Part shown: positions 36,575 to 45,148 of the stretch, piece after piece
Numbering within the stretch: the stretch's first letter is position 1
Layout: every line of letters starts with the position of its first letter
NCBI RefSeq assembly: GCF_023501975.1
Contig: NZ_JAMFLH010000001.1
Coordinates: 124,001-188,000 of the forward strand
Direction of reading: 5' to 3'
Source: Altererythrobacter sp. KTW20L
Lineage (GTDB): Bacteria > Pseudomonadota > Alphaproteobacteria > Sphingomonadales > Sphingomonadaceae
DNA length: 64,000 nucleotides
The notes under the pieces: generated by a model
The model's input: only the letters and a program-made list of their open reading frames with translations
The model's database searches: none
What the model was told of the DNA's origin: nothing
Position numbers and translations under genes: made by a program

Positions 36575-37495
36575 TCAATACGAAAGATAGGTGACAATCT
36601 GCTGCCAGCGGTCCGGAATGGAAGGGTAACGTTCCGCATCGACTTCGGTGGGGAATTCCAAGGTGACGCTGCCGGCGGAGACATTATGTTCCACAAGCCG
36701 CAAATCCATGCCGTAAATGCGCCAAGAGCGGGTGGCATCGGCCGATGCGTCAAAAGGCAATTGCCGTGATGTGCCGTAATTGCCGTCAGTCACCGTATCG
36801 AAGTTTCGGCTTTTGCCTTGCTGCACCAAATCCACGAGGAAATGCACGCTGTTTCGCCGGACTGTGCGAAGCGTCACCACCACGGCGTCATCTTCCTCCG
36901 ATACCGGCACATTCTCGCGGATCTGAAAAGCAATCGGGGTCAGCGACGGTCCGAGCAAGTAATCGTTATTCCCTTCGCCGACCACCAGCGTCCGATCGAA
37001 CAACCCATCGCCGTCACTGTCCTGCAGACATCTTTGACTATCCGTCAGGCTGCGAACCAAGGCCCGCGTGGCAACGCCGCCGAACATGGCCCCCATCATG
37101 CCGCCCTCTAACGCGCGTTCGCCAGCTCGGCGCGGAGTGCAAAAGATATCCACCACATCGCTGCCGTCGCCGACGATTGAAAACTTGACCAGAGGCAAGA
37201 CCGTACCTCGCGCCAAGGTACCGATTTCGCCGCCGACGGCAAAATCAACATCGCGGTCAAGCTCTACGGCATGCTCCCACAGCAGGGGCAAGCGCACCAC
37301 TTCCTGTCCACGAGTAAAGGTTCTTTCGCCTCGCGGTGCCGCATTTGCCGCAAACACTTGGGCCGCCTCGCGCCACTTTGCGCCCGCCAATGCACTGCCA
37401 GAAGGAACTGTCAGCGCAACTACTCCAGTCAGCAAGCTTGCAATAATTCGAGCCTGCGGGAACACGCGCCACACCGGGCGGGTGGAGCACGGCAT
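36575..37495 (-). CDS. Hypothetical exported protein downstream of cobS
   Basis: A 306-residue protein with a signal-like N-terminus (IIASLLTGVVALTVPSGSALA). The mature part is beta-rich with an acidic motif DSDGDGLFDRTLVVGEGN, which resembles a calcium loop, and a Gly/Met-rich helix (LEGGMMGAMFGGVATRAL) that could be membrane-associated. ATG 37495 overlaps the cobS stop (TGATG), implying coupling. I recognise no family. Confidence 0.75.
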   Translation of the reverse strand: MPCSTRPVWRVFPQARIIASLLTGVVALTVPSGSALAGAKWREAAQVFAANAAPRGERTFTRGQEVVRLPLLWEHAVELDRDVDFAVGGEIGTLARGTVLPLVKFSIVGDGSDVVDIFCTPRRAGERALEGGMMGAMFGGVATRALVRSLTDSQRCLQDSDGDGLFDRTLVVGEGNNDYLLGPSLTPIAFQIRENVPVSEEDDAVVVTLRTVRRNSVHFLVDLVQQGKSRNFDTVTDGNYGTSRQLPFDASADATRSWRIYGMDLRLVEHNVSAGSVTLEFPTEVDAERYPSIPDRWQQIVTYLSY

Positions 37496-38478
37496 CACGC
37501 CTTGGCCACCACGCTCTCGGGCAGTTCCACGCCGAACACGCGCTGGTAGTATTCGGCCACCAGCGTGCGTTCCGCCTCGTCGCACTTGTTGAGGAAGGTG
37601 AGGCGGAAGGCGAAGCCGGGATCCTTGAAGATCTTGGTGTTTTCCGCCCAGGATATCACCGTGCGCGGGCTCATCACGGTGGAAATGTCGCCGTTGATGA
37701 AGCCCTGCCGCGTCAGGTCCGCCACGCGGATCATGTCGGCCACCAGCTTCTTGTCGAGATCGGTCTTGCTGCCGATAATCTCCCGCTCGGTTTCTTCCGG
37801 CAGGTAGTTCAGCGTGGTGACGATGTTCCAGCGGTCCATCTGGCCCTGGTTGATCGCCTGGGTCCCATGATACAGCCCGCTGGTATCGCCCAGGCCCACC
37901 GTGTTGGCGGTGGAGAACAGGCGGAACCACGGGTTCGGCCGGATCACGCGGTTCTGGTCCAGCAGGGTCAGCTTGCCCGCCTGTTCCAGCACGCGCTGGA
38001 TGACGAACATCACGTCCGGGCGGCCGGCGTCGTATTCGTCGAACACCAGGGCGACCGGGTGCTGCAAGGCCCAGGGCAGCAGCCCTTCGCGGAACTCGGT
38101 CACCTGCAGGCCATCGCGCAGGACGATGGCATCGCGGCCGACCAGGTCGATACGGCTGATATGGGCATCGAGGTTGATGCGGATGCACGGCCAGTTAAGG
38201 CGGGCTGCCACCTGCTCGATATGGGTGCTCTTGCCGGTGCCGTGATAGCCTTGCACCATCACGCGCCGGTTGAAGGCAAAGCCCGCCAGGATCGCCAGCG
38301 TGGTGTCCGGATCGAACACATAGCTCGGGTCAAGGTCGGGCACGCGCTCGTCAGCCTGGCTGAAGGCGGGCACTTTCATGTCGATATCGACGCCGAAAGT
38401 CTCGCGCACGTCCACTTCGGTATCGGGGGCAGCCATCAGCGTGCCGTCGGATTCGGGGTTCAATGTGATCTCGTTCAT
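37495..38478 (-). CDS. cobS: Cobaltochelatase subunit CobS (AAA+ ATPase)
   Basis: A 327-residue MoxR-type AAA+ protein. Walker A is GYHGTGKST, Walker [13 protein letters not shown], and the [19 protein letters not shown] and [17 protein letters not shown] stretches are hallmarks of CobS. With CobT and CobN it inserts cobalt into the corrin ring aerobically. Neither partner is in the window, and the downstream gene is unrelated. ATG 38478 gives the family start (NEITLNPES). Confidence 0.92.
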   Translation of the reverse strand: MNEITLNPESDGTLMAAPDTEVDVRETFGVDIDMKVPAFSQADERVPDLDPSYVFDPDTTLAILAGFAFNRRVMVQGYHGTGKSTHIEQVAARLNWPCIRINLDAHISRIDLVGRDAIVLRDGLQVTEFREGLLPWALQHPVALVFDEYDAGRPDVMFVIQRVLEQAGKLTLLDQNRVIRPNPWFRLFSTANTVGLGDTSGLYHGTQAINQGQMDRWNIVTTLNYLPEETEREIIGSKTDLDKKLVADMIRVADLTRQGFINGDISTVMSPRTVISWAENTKIFKDPGFAFRLTFLNKCDEAERTLVAEYYQRVFGVELPESVVAKA

Positions 38479-38695
38479 TTCGCCCGATTGACTAGGGGGA
38501 GAGCCCGCAAGCCGCAAGGGCAAAGGGCGGCGATCCGGCCAACATGGCTGCTAGGGCACCCGCAAAGCCCGCGAAACCTGCCGGTTTGCGTCGCAGTGCA
38601 ACAAGAAACAGCAAGATGAGACATCGTGCCCGCTGGTCGGCAACAAGCCCAAACCATAGGATTTGCGCCACTTCTTGGGGCAAGGAACCATCGCC

Positions 38696-39661
38696 ATGCG
38701 CATACTTTTCAAGACCGGTGTCAGTCTGACGGTCATCACACTCGTCTGTCCCGTGGCCTCGCTCAGCGCCGAGGAAATCACGTTCAGCATCGAAGGCATG
38801 GGCGGCATTTCCGATGATGACGGCCTGACCACCGCCGGTTCTTCCGACTTCACCGGAGGTGCGCTGGGCAGCGTCAACTTTGACGGACCGGTGGAAATCC
38901 AGGTGGATGCTATGGGATTCAGCCATCGCGATGGCACGGCCATCGGCGGGGCGCTGCACACGGGCTTCCGCACCGCGGGCCAGACCTATCTCGGCATCTA
39001 CGGTTCGCTGTCGGATGTCGGCCGGACCGGCGGGCTCGTGACCATCCGCGCGGGCGGCGAGGTCGAGCATGATTTCGGCGACTGGACGCTCAGCATGGTG
39101 GCCGGTTACGAGGACATCGACGATGTCACCACGCTGGTTTCGGCGACACCGACCCGCCTGACCTCCGAGACCTACGGCAGGCGTGGCCTGTTCGCCTTCA
39201 GCGACCTGATCCTCCAGCCGGGTAGCGACGGGGCGGCCTTTTCGGTTGGCCACCGCTATACCGGCGGCAGGCACGCCCTGGCGGTCGGCACGGCGCTGCC
39301 GGTCACCCGCGGGCTGTCGGTGACGGGCCAGGCCCGGCTGGGTGGCGGGGACTACACCGCCGGCCTGCTTGGCCTGAGGCTTGTCTTCGGCGGCGAGAAC
39401 CCCGATCCCGGCAGGCTGCTGCAGAACCGCCTGATCGAAGACCTGTTCACGCCCGGCAACACCCGCCGCGTGACCACCGAGGACATTGTGCCGCCACCGC
39501 CACCTCCGCCACCGCCACCGCCTCCTCCTCCGCCTCCTCCGCCTCCTCCGCCTCCTCCGCCTCCGCCTCCGCCGCCTCCGCCTCCTCCTCCTCCGCCGCC
39601 GCCGCCGCCGGATGACGGGTGTGGTAGCTGTGGTGGATGTGGCGGCTATTGCAGCGCCTGA
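38696..39661 (+). CDS. Envelope protein with 40-proline tract and Cys/Gly tail
   Basis: A 321-residue exported protein. A signal peptide (LFKTGVSLTVITLVCPVASLSA) leads to about 220 residues of amphipathic beta strands (FTGGALGSVNF, VEIQVDAMGFSHRDG, YLGIYGSLSDVG, AFSVGHRYTGGRHALAVG) like a small outer-membrane barrel. Then come 40 uninterrupted prolines and a tail DDGCGSCGGCGGYCSA with four Cys. The tract would form a rigid helix of about 12 nm and needs EF-P to translate. ATG 38696 follows CAAGGAA. No family recognised. Confidence 0.75.
   Translation: MRILFKTGVSLTVITLVCPVASLSAEEITFSIEGMGGISDDDGLTTAGSSDFTGGALGSVNFDGPVEIQVDAMGFSHRDGTAIGGALHTGFRTAGQTYLGIYGSLSDVGRTGGLVTIRAGGEVEHDFGDWTLSMVAGYEDIDDVTTLVSATPTRLTSETYGRRGLFAFSDLILQPGSDGAAFSVGHRYTGGRHALAVGTALPVTRGLSVTGQARLGGGDYTAGLLGLRLVFGGENPDPGRLLQNRLIEDLFTPGNTRRVTTEDIVPPPPPPPPPPPPPPPPPPPPPPPPPPPPPPPPPPPPPPPPDDGCGSCGGCGGYCSA
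39491..39610 (+). repeat. Polyproline codon tract (40 codons)
   Basis: There are 19 CCG, 17 CCT, 4 CCA and no CCC codons. Part of it is a 9-bp tandem unit CCTCCTCCG. Mixed codons mean the tract is held as protein sequence, yet the tandem part could change length by slippage. Confidence 0.9.
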
Positions 39662-39710
39662 CAGGTCCCGCCATTCCCGGCCCCTTGCCGACAGGTGAAG
39701 GGGCCGGGAC

Positions 39711-40889
39711 GTGATTCGCATCTTGCTGGCATGGGAGGCGGGCGCCGGGCGCGGCCATGTGGTGACGCTGGCCCGCATCGCCCGCGCGCTCGAAGGTCTG
39801 GCGGTCTGCGATGCCTCTCTGGGCTGGATGGACCACGCGGCCGAAATCGCGCCCCATGTGGATCTTGCCTATCACGGCGCGCGGCTGCCCTATGATTTCG
39901 ACGGGCATCGCGCCCGGCAGGCCCCGCCCAATGCCACCTGGGCCGACTACCTGCTCGATTGCCACTTTGCCGATCCGGAGAAGCTGCGCACCAACGTCGC
40001 CTGGTGGCTGGAAACGATGCAAGTGCGGCAGATCGACCTGGTTGTGGCCGACTATGCCCCGCGTGCCCTGATGGCGGCGCGGATCCTCGGCCTGCCGGCG
40101 CTTGCCATCGGCACCGGCTACGGTATCCCGCCCGCCACGCTGGAGAGTTTCCCGGTGTTCCTGCCGGAATACCCGCAGCGCGAGGCAGACGAGGCAGGGA
40201 TGGTGGCGGCGATCAACCAGTCGCTCGCGCCGCTGGGCTACCAGCCAATCCGCTTCCTGCCCGAAATCTACGCCCGTAGCGGCGACCTGCTGCGCACCCT
40301 GCCCATGCTCGATCCCTATCGCGACTGGCGCGATCCCGCCGACTACCTGCCGCCGGTGGCAGACTATGCCGGGACGGCACCGGGCACGGGCCAGGAGATG
40401 TTCTGCTATTTTTCCAGTTACGAGCTGGAAAACCCTGCCCTGGTCGAGGCGCTGGAGACCAGCGGACTGCCGACATTCGGCTACCTGCCGGGTGCCAGCG
40501 ACGCGGTACGCGCGCGGCTGGTACAAGCCGGTCTGGCGATCAGCGACCGTCCGCTACCCGTGGCAGAGATTAACGCCCGCGCGCGGGTGATGTTCACCAG
40601 CGGGCAGCACGGCATCCTGTCGCTCGGCATGGCAGCGGGCCTGCGGCAGGTGTTCCTGCCGCAACATCTCGAACACCTCTATATGTCGCGCAAGGCCGAG
40701 GAGCGGGGCGTTGGCCGCACGATCTGGCCGCGCAACCTGCCTGCAGCAGAGATCCTCGCCACCTTGCGGACCGCGTGGGACGATGCCGCGATGGAACGCA
40801 AGGCACGAGATCTGGCAGGCGAGCTCGCCGGAACATTCGTGACCGACGATGCTGCCCTGCTCCGCCAGCGGCTGGCGCCCTACCTTTAG
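39711..40889 (+). CDS. Glycosyltransferase (MGT/YjiC-like, GT-B fold)
   Basis: A 392-residue GT-B glycosyltransferase of the MGT/UGT kind. The N-terminal GAGRGHVVTLARIARAL acceptor-site motif and the C-terminal FTSGQHGILSLGMAAGLRQVFLPQHLEH donor-binding loop are present. There is no membrane segment, so it acts in the cytoplasm. GTG 39711 follows AGGTGAAGGGG. It starts 49 bp after the polyproline gene and is very likely co-transcribed, suggesting a linked task. The sugar and acceptor are not known. Confidence 0.85.
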   Translation: MIRILLAWEAGAGRGHVVTLARIARALEGLAVCDASLGWMDHAAEIAPHVDLAYHGARLPYDFDGHRARQAPPNATWADYLLDCHFADPEKLRTNVAWWLETMQVRQIDLVVADYAPRALMAARILGLPALAIGTGYGIPPATLESFPVFLPEYPQREADEAGMVAAINQSLAPLGYQPIRFLPEIYARSGDLLRTLPMLDPYRDWRDPADYLPPVADYAGTAPGTGQEMFCYFSSYELENPALVEALETSGLPTFGYLPGASDAVRARLVQAGLAISDRPLPVAEINARARVMFTSGQHGILSLGMAAGLRQVFLPQHLEHLYMSRKAEERGVGRTIWPRNLPAAEILATLRTAWDDAAMERKARDLAGELAGTFVTDDAALLRQRLAPYL

Positions 40890-40892
40890 CCG

Positions 40893-41582
40893 CTAGCCGT
40901 CCGCCTTGGGCGGCAGGTGGAACAGGTCCACGAAGCGCGCCGCCAGCTCCGCATCGCCACTGAACTCCATGCCCAGCACTTCGCTCACCGGCATTTTGCG
41001 ATAGAAGTGCGCGGCAAACGGCATGGCTTCGGATGCACCGAACACCGCCTGCGCCCCTTCAATCCCTTCGCGCACAATCGGCATCGTGCCACCTGAAAGC
41101 CGCGCGCGGAAAGTCTGGCTGCCGACAACAAAGCCGACATCCGCCTCGACCTCATGCGCGCGCTCGCGGTCCAGCATGGTGCGAAACGACATCATCAGCG
41201 AGACCGGCGACAGCGGCAGGGTGGGATCGTGCCGCACTGATCGCGCAGCCCAGCGGCCCAGCTCCTGGATTACCGGTTCGGCCATATAGCCCCACGGCGT
41301 GAGCCCGTAGAGCTGCACCCGGGCGGGCGGCGGGAGCGCCGTGCGCTCTACCACGCCCGCCTGCTCCAGCCCCGCCAGCCGCTCTGTCAGCACCTTGGCC
41401 GATATGCCCGGCAGCGCCTGGCGCAGGTCGGTGAAGCGCACCGGGCCCAGCATCAGTTCTCGAACGACCAGCAGAGACCACCGCTCGCCGATCAGTTCCA
41501 TGGCAAAGGCCGTGCCGCAGGCATCGTCATACCATCTGCCGTGTTCCGCTTGCGACGAGCTGGTTTCTTTTTGTAACTTCAT
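40893..41582 (-). CDS. HxlR-family transcriptional regulator
   Basis: A 229-residue regulator. The winged helix is MELIGERWSLLVVRELMLGPVRFTDLRQALPGISAKVLTERL-type (MELIGERW, LPGISAKVLTERLAGLE), with an extra C-terminal domain of about 110 residues that may bind ligand (SCP2/sterol-carrier-like). It is divergent from a GST/VOC operon, which it likely controls, and it converges with the glycosyltransferase gene, 4 bp away. Confidence 0.9.
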   Translation of the reverse strand: MKLQKETSSSQAEHGRWYDDACGTAFAMELIGERWSLLVVRELMLGPVRFTDLRQALPGISAKVLTERLAGLEQAGVVERTALPPPARVQLYGLTPWGYMAEPVIQELGRWAARSVRHDPTLPLSPVSLMMSFRTMLDRERAHEVEADVGFVVGSQTFRARLSGGTMPIVREGIEGAQAVFGASEAMPFAAHFYRKMPVSEVLGMEFSGDAELAARFVDLFHLPPKADG

Positions 41583-41600
41583 GGTTGCTTTCAGTAACTG
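41573..41600. promoter_or_regulatory. Candidate HxlR operator
   Basis: GTAACT occurs at 41573 and 41594, 21 bp (two turns) apart, and the second lies in a 9-bp palindrome CAGTAACTG. It spans the start of the regulator gene and the 5' leader of the GST operon, upstream of an AT-rich AATATCAAT stretch. Confidence 0.4.
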
Positions 41601-41665
41601 TCCGCTTCACAAATATCAATACGGCGATTCGGTCAGGGGTCGCCGCCATGCAGGAGGATCAACCC

Positions 41666-42340
41666 GTGCCAGCCCAACCACTCCCCACCGTTACCGCTTT
41701 CGACTGGGTGCCCGATTTCGCCCGCGGGCTGGTGCGCGATATCAAGGTCCGCTGGGCCATGGAGGAACTGGGCCTGCGCTATGGTGTCGAAATACTGCCC
41801 GCATTTGGCGAGCGGTCGGCAGACTATCTCGCGCGCCAGCCGTTCGACCAGGTGCCCGCCTTTTCCGATGGCCCTCTGGACCTGTTCGAAAGCGGGGCGA
41901 TCCTGCTCTATCTGGCGCAGAAGCACCCCGGCCTGCTGCCCGCCGACGAAGGCGCGGCGTGGAAGGCAAGGTGCTGGCTGTTTGCCGCCTATGCCAGCGT
42001 CGAACCCTTCATCACCCGGCTGATCATCTATGACCTGTTCCATGCCGACAAGGCCTGGGCCAAGGAAGCGCGCGAACCCGCCGTGGCGCTGGTCCGCCAG
42101 AAGCTGAAGCGCGTGGCCGATGCATTGGGCGATGCCGAGTGGCTGGCGGGCATCTTCTCCGTGGCCGATATCGCCATGGTCACCACGCTGGAAAACCTGC
42201 GCGGCACCGCTCTTGTGGCAGAGCAGCCAGGGCTGGTGCGTTACATGCAGCGGGCCAAGGATCGCCCGGCCTTCCAGCGCGCACTCGATGCGCAGCTGGC
42301 CGACTTCACCGGTTCGCCCCCCGAAGGATGGGACAACTGA
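41666..42340 (+). CDS. Glutathione S-transferase family protein 1
   Basis: A 224-residue GST with an N-terminal thioredoxin-like domain (AFDWVPDFARGLVRDIKVRW, QVPAFSDGPLDLFESGAILLYL) and a helical C-terminal domain (SVADIAMVTTLENL). I chose GTG 41666 because AGGAGG lies 8 nt upstream; ATG 41648 lies before that site and has no ribosome site. First gene of the HxlR-linked operon. Confidence 0.88.
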   Translation: MPAQPLPTVTAFDWVPDFARGLVRDIKVRWAMEELGLRYGVEILPAFGERSADYLARQPFDQVPAFSDGPLDLFESGAILLYLAQKHPGLLPADEGAAWKARCWLFAAYASVEPFITRLIIYDLFHADKAWAKEAREPAVALVRQKLKRVADALGDAEWLAGIFSVADIAMVTTLENLRGTALVAEQPGLVRYMQRAKDRPAFQRALDAQLADFTGSPPEGWDN

Positions 42341-42367
42341 CAGGATCGAACAGCAAGGAGGATTGCG

Positions 42368-42718
42368 ATGTATATCCAGGGTTTCGTCGTGCCCGTTCCG
42401 GCCGACAAGAAGGAAGAATACCGCAAGGTCGCCCAGACTTTCGTCGATCTGATGAAGCCTCACGGCCTGGTCGAAGTGGTCGAGGCGTGGGAGGCCGACG
42501 TGCCCGACGGCAAGGTCACCGATTTCCGCCGCGCGGTGAAATTGGAGGAAGGCGAGAAGGTAGTGATCTCGTGGGTCATCTGGCCCGACAAGGCCACCAG
42601 CGATGCCGCGCACGAACAGATGACACACAACATGGGCATGGACATGGAAATGCCGTTCGATGGCAAGCGCATGATCTGGGGCGGGTTCGAGCCGCTCGTC
42701 GTTTACGGGAGGGACTGA
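42368..42718 (+). CDS. DUF1428 family protein
   Basis: A 116-residue dimeric alpha-beta barrel protein (DUF1428): MYIQGFVVPVPADKKEEYRKVA at the start, then DGKVTDFRRAVKLEEGEKVVISW and the FDGKRMIWGGFE end. No catalytic role established. ATG follows AAGGAGG. Second gene of the operon. Confidence 0.92.
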   Translation: MYIQGFVVPVPADKKEEYRKVAQTFVDLMKPHGLVEVVEAWEADVPDGKVTDFRRAVKLEEGEKVVISWVIWPDKATSDAAHEQMTHNMGMDMEMPFDGKRMIWGGFEPLVVYGRD

Positions 42719-42721
42719 CCC

Positions 42722-43504
42722 ATGGCAGGTGAATTCATCTGGTACGAACTGATGACGCCCGACCCCGCCGGGGCCGCCGCCTTCTATGGCGCCGTGGTGC
42801 ACTGGACAATACCTGCCACCGGCGATGCCATGCCCAATGGTTCGAACTATCGCCTGATCACGCGGCCCGATGGCGGCACGGCAGGCGGTATGCTCGAACT
42901 GACCCCGCCGATGGTGGAGCACGGCGCGCGGCCCTTGTGGCTCCCCTATCTCCATACGCCCGATATCGAGGCCACGATCAACAAGGCCGTTGCCCTGGGT
43001 GCCAGCGTGCATATGGGACTGCAGGAACTGCCCGCAGGCCGCATGGCGATGCTGGGCGATCCCGGTGGGGCGCCGTTCTATGTGATGGATCCCACCCCGC
43101 CCGAAGGCCAGCCCGACGCCAAGAGCGACGTTTTCTCCGAAACCGCCACCCATCGCTGCGGCTGGAACGAGCTAGCCGCGCCCGATGAGCAGGCCGCGCG
43201 CGATTTCTACTCCGGCCTGTTCGGCTGGGAGAGCCCCGACGGGATGGATATGGGGCCGCAGGGCCGATATCACTTCGTTGCGCATGGCGGGCAGACACTG
43301 GGGGCGATCTATCGGCAGGGCAACGAAGAGGCGGGCTGGCGGTTCTACTTCCGCGTGCCCGACATCGATGCCGCCATTTCGCGGGTAACCGGCAACGGCG
43401 GTACCGTTATCGATGGCCCGCACGATGTTCCCGGTAACGACCGGGTGATCCTCGCCAGGGATCCGCAGGGGGCAACCTTTGGCCTGGCAGGAGCGATAGA
43501 ATGA
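42722..43504 (+). CDS. VOC family protein with two glyoxalase-fold domains
   Basis: A 260-residue protein with two VOC repeats: IWYELMTPDPAGAAAFYGAVV (residues 5-25) and CGWNELAAPDEQAARDFYSGLF (about 141-162), each followed by a predicted metal-side FYVMDP or FGLAGA end. VOC proteins include glyoxalases and antibiotic-binding proteins. It overlaps the next gene by 4 bp. Confidence 0.9.
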   Translation: MAGEFIWYELMTPDPAGAAAFYGAVVHWTIPATGDAMPNGSNYRLITRPDGGTAGGMLELTPPMVEHGARPLWLPYLHTPDIEATINKAVALGASVHMGLQELPAGRMAMLGDPGGAPFYVMDPTPPEGQPDAKSDVFSETATHRCGWNELAAPDEQAARDFYSGLFGWESPDGMDMGPQGRYHFVAHGGQTLGAIYRQGNEEAGWRFYFRVPDIDAAISRVTGNGGTVIDGPHDVPGNDRVILARDPQGATFGLAGAIE

Positions 43505-43986
43505 GCACAGCAAACCCCGCAACCATCTGCCTGTGGTTCCACAGCGGCGCAGGCGAAGCCGCGCGGTTCTATGCCGCCACCTTCCCCGACAGCTCGGTAG
43601 GGGTGGTGACCACGGCCCCCACCAATTTTCCCGGTGGCAAGGCGGGCCAGGAATTGACCGTGGACTTCACCGTGATGGGTATTCCCTGCATGGGCCTCAA
43701 CGGCGGCGACGCCTTTACCCAGAGCGAGGCGTTCTCGTTTCAGGTCCATACCGACACGCAGGAGGAAACCGACCGCTACTGGAATGCCATCGTCGGCAAT
43801 GGCGGCGAGGAAAGCGCCTGCGGCTGGTGCAAGGACAAATGGGGCCTGTCATGGCAGATCACGCCGCGCGTGCTGAGCAAGGCCCTGTCCAGCCCCGACG
43901 AAGCAACCCGTGCCCGCGTATTCCAGGCGATGATGACCATGCGCAGGATCGATATTGCCGCAATCGAGGAGGCGCTCGATGGTTGA
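43501..43986 (+). CDS. PhnB-like VOC protein (3-demethylubiquinone methyltransferase fold)
   Basis: A 161-residue single VOC protein of the PhnB/YjdN type: TICLWFHSGAGEAARFYAATFP, MGLNGGDAFTQSEAFSF and a CGWCKDKWGLSWQITPRVL block are characteristic. Despite its common database name it is not a methyltransferase. It overlaps the next GST gene by 8 bp. Confidence 0.9.
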   Translation: MSTANPATICLWFHSGAGEAARFYAATFPDSSVGVVTTAPTNFPGGKAGQELTVDFTVMGIPCMGLNGGDAFTQSEAFSFQVHTDTQEETDRYWNAIVGNGGEESACGWCKDKWGLSWQITPRVLSKALSSPDEATRARVFQAMMTMRRIDIAAIEEALDG

Positions 43987-44632
43987 GCCAGTATTCGAAA
44001 TCTACGGCCATCCCTTCTCGTCCTACACGTGGAAGGCGCTGATCCCGTTCTATGCGCTGGATATCCCGTTCACCTTCCACGAGGTGATGCCCGGCGGGGA
44101 CGACCTGGTTTCGTCGGCCAGTCCGCTGGGCAAATTCCCGCTATTGGTCGACGGCAATTCGGTGTTGTTCGAAGCCACGGTGATCATCGAACACCTGGCC
44201 GCCACCCTCCCGCAAGCGCGCAGCCTGATCCCGGCCGATCCGGCAGCGGCAGTCGAAGCTCGCATGTTGGACCGGGTGTTCGACCTGTCGATCCAGGGCA
44301 GTTCTTTTCCGGTGGTGGCTGCCTATATGGCAAGCCCGGATAACCCCGATCAGGCGGTAATCGTCAAGGCCAGGGCCGACCTCTTGCGCGCCTATGCCTG
44401 GCTGGAACGCTATCTGGAACGAAAGCCGATCCCCGCCGAAATCACCCTGGTCACCTGCGCGGCGGCACCGGCGCTGTTCTATGCCGACTGGATCGAGGAG
44501 ATACCAGCCAGCGCCCCCAAGCTGCGCCAGTTCCGCGCCGACCTGCTGGCCTTGCCCGCCGTGGCCCGCTGCGTGGATGATGCGCGGCCGTTTCGCGGCT
44601 GGTTTCCGCCGGGTGCCCCCGACCGAGATTAG
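43979..44632 (+). CDS. Glutathione S-transferase family protein 2
   Basis: A 217-residue GST: FEIYGHPFSSYTWKALIPFYAL and GKFPLLVDGNSVLFEATVIIEHL form the thioredoxin-like domain; the C-terminal helical domain follows (LLRAYAWLERYLERK). ATG 43979 lies inside the preceding gene after GAGGAGG. Fifth gene of the operon. Confidence 0.88.
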   Translation: MVEPVFEIYGHPFSSYTWKALIPFYALDIPFTFHEVMPGGDDLVSSASPLGKFPLLVDGNSVLFEATVIIEHLAATLPQARSLIPADPAAAVEARMLDRVFDLSIQGSSFPVVAAYMASPDNPDQAVIVKARADLLRAYAWLERYLERKPIPAEITLVTCAAAPALFYADWIEEIPASAPKLRQFRADLLALPAVARCVDDARPFRGWFPPGAPDRD

Positions 44633-44649
44633 GTCTAAGGATCAAATAG

Positions 44650-45093
44650 ATGACTGCCGAACTTGTCATTACCCGCCATATCGAAGCCGCGCCTGAAAAG
44701 GTTTGGGATGTCATGGCCAACCGCAAGGCCGAATGGTGGTGCCCCAAGCCCTGGCGCGCCGAATTCGATGTGGATGAACAGTGCCCGATGGGCCGCACTG
44801 AGGTGACCATGTATGGCCCCGATGGCGAAGTTCATCCGCACAACGGCATCTACCTCGCATTTGATCCGGGCAAGCGCTTTGCCTCGACCGATGCGATCGT
44901 GGGCGATCTCCAACCCGCCGGGCCGTTCATGATCGGCATCTGGGAAATCGAGCCCGAAGGCAGCGGAACCCGCTACACCGCCCGCGCCGGCCACTGGAAG
45001 GAAGCGGACGCCCAGAGCCACAAGGACATGGGCTTCGAGCATGGCTGGGGCGCCTGTGCGGACCAGTTGAAGGCTCTGTGCGAAGCGGATTGA
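44650..45093 (+). CDS. SRPBCC/AHSA1-like protein
   Basis: A 147-residue START-like domain protein: LVITRHIEAAPEKVWDVMANRK at the start, IWEIEPEGSGTRYTARAGH and FEHGWGACADQLKALCE at the end. AHSA1-type proteins bind hydrophobic ligands. ATG 44650 is 17 bp after the GST stop, in the same operon. Confidence 0.9.
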   Translation: MTAELVITRHIEAAPEKVWDVMANRKAEWWCPKPWRAEFDVDEQCPMGRTEVTMYGPDGEVHPHNGIYLAFDPGKRFASTDAIVGDLQPAGPFMIGIWEIEPEGSGTRYTARAGHWKEADAQSHKDMGFEHGWGACADQLKALCEAD

Positions 45094-45148
45094 CCACCGC
45101 CAATGTTCCTGTATTGTTCTGATCAGACGCGAACCCGGAGTGCCTGCG

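Noticed and set aside
36575-38188. A 537-codon frame joining the exported protein gene with sequence inside cobS
   Set aside because: The upstream part is an off-frame reading of cobS. The true start is ATG 37495 with a signal peptide.
38544-38729. Small basic 61-codon frame upstream of the polyproline gene
   Set aside because: It overlaps the start of the better supported gene and lacks a ribosome site; lysine/proline content fits chance in this composition.
38492-39778. Minus-strand frame with a long arginine run
   Set aside because: The arginines are the complement of the proline tract. Its last 45 codons (hydrophobic, ending 14 bp before cobS) could be a small leader peptide, but no start codon with a ribosome site is visible.
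41648-41665. ATG 41648 as start of the first GST
   Set aside because: The only good ribosome site, AGGAGG at 41652-41657, lies after it and serves GTG 41666.
43501-43986. Assignment as 3-demethylubiquinone methyltransferase
   Set aside because: It lacks an SAM-binding fold; it is a VOC-fold protein of the PhnB type that carries that name by mistake.
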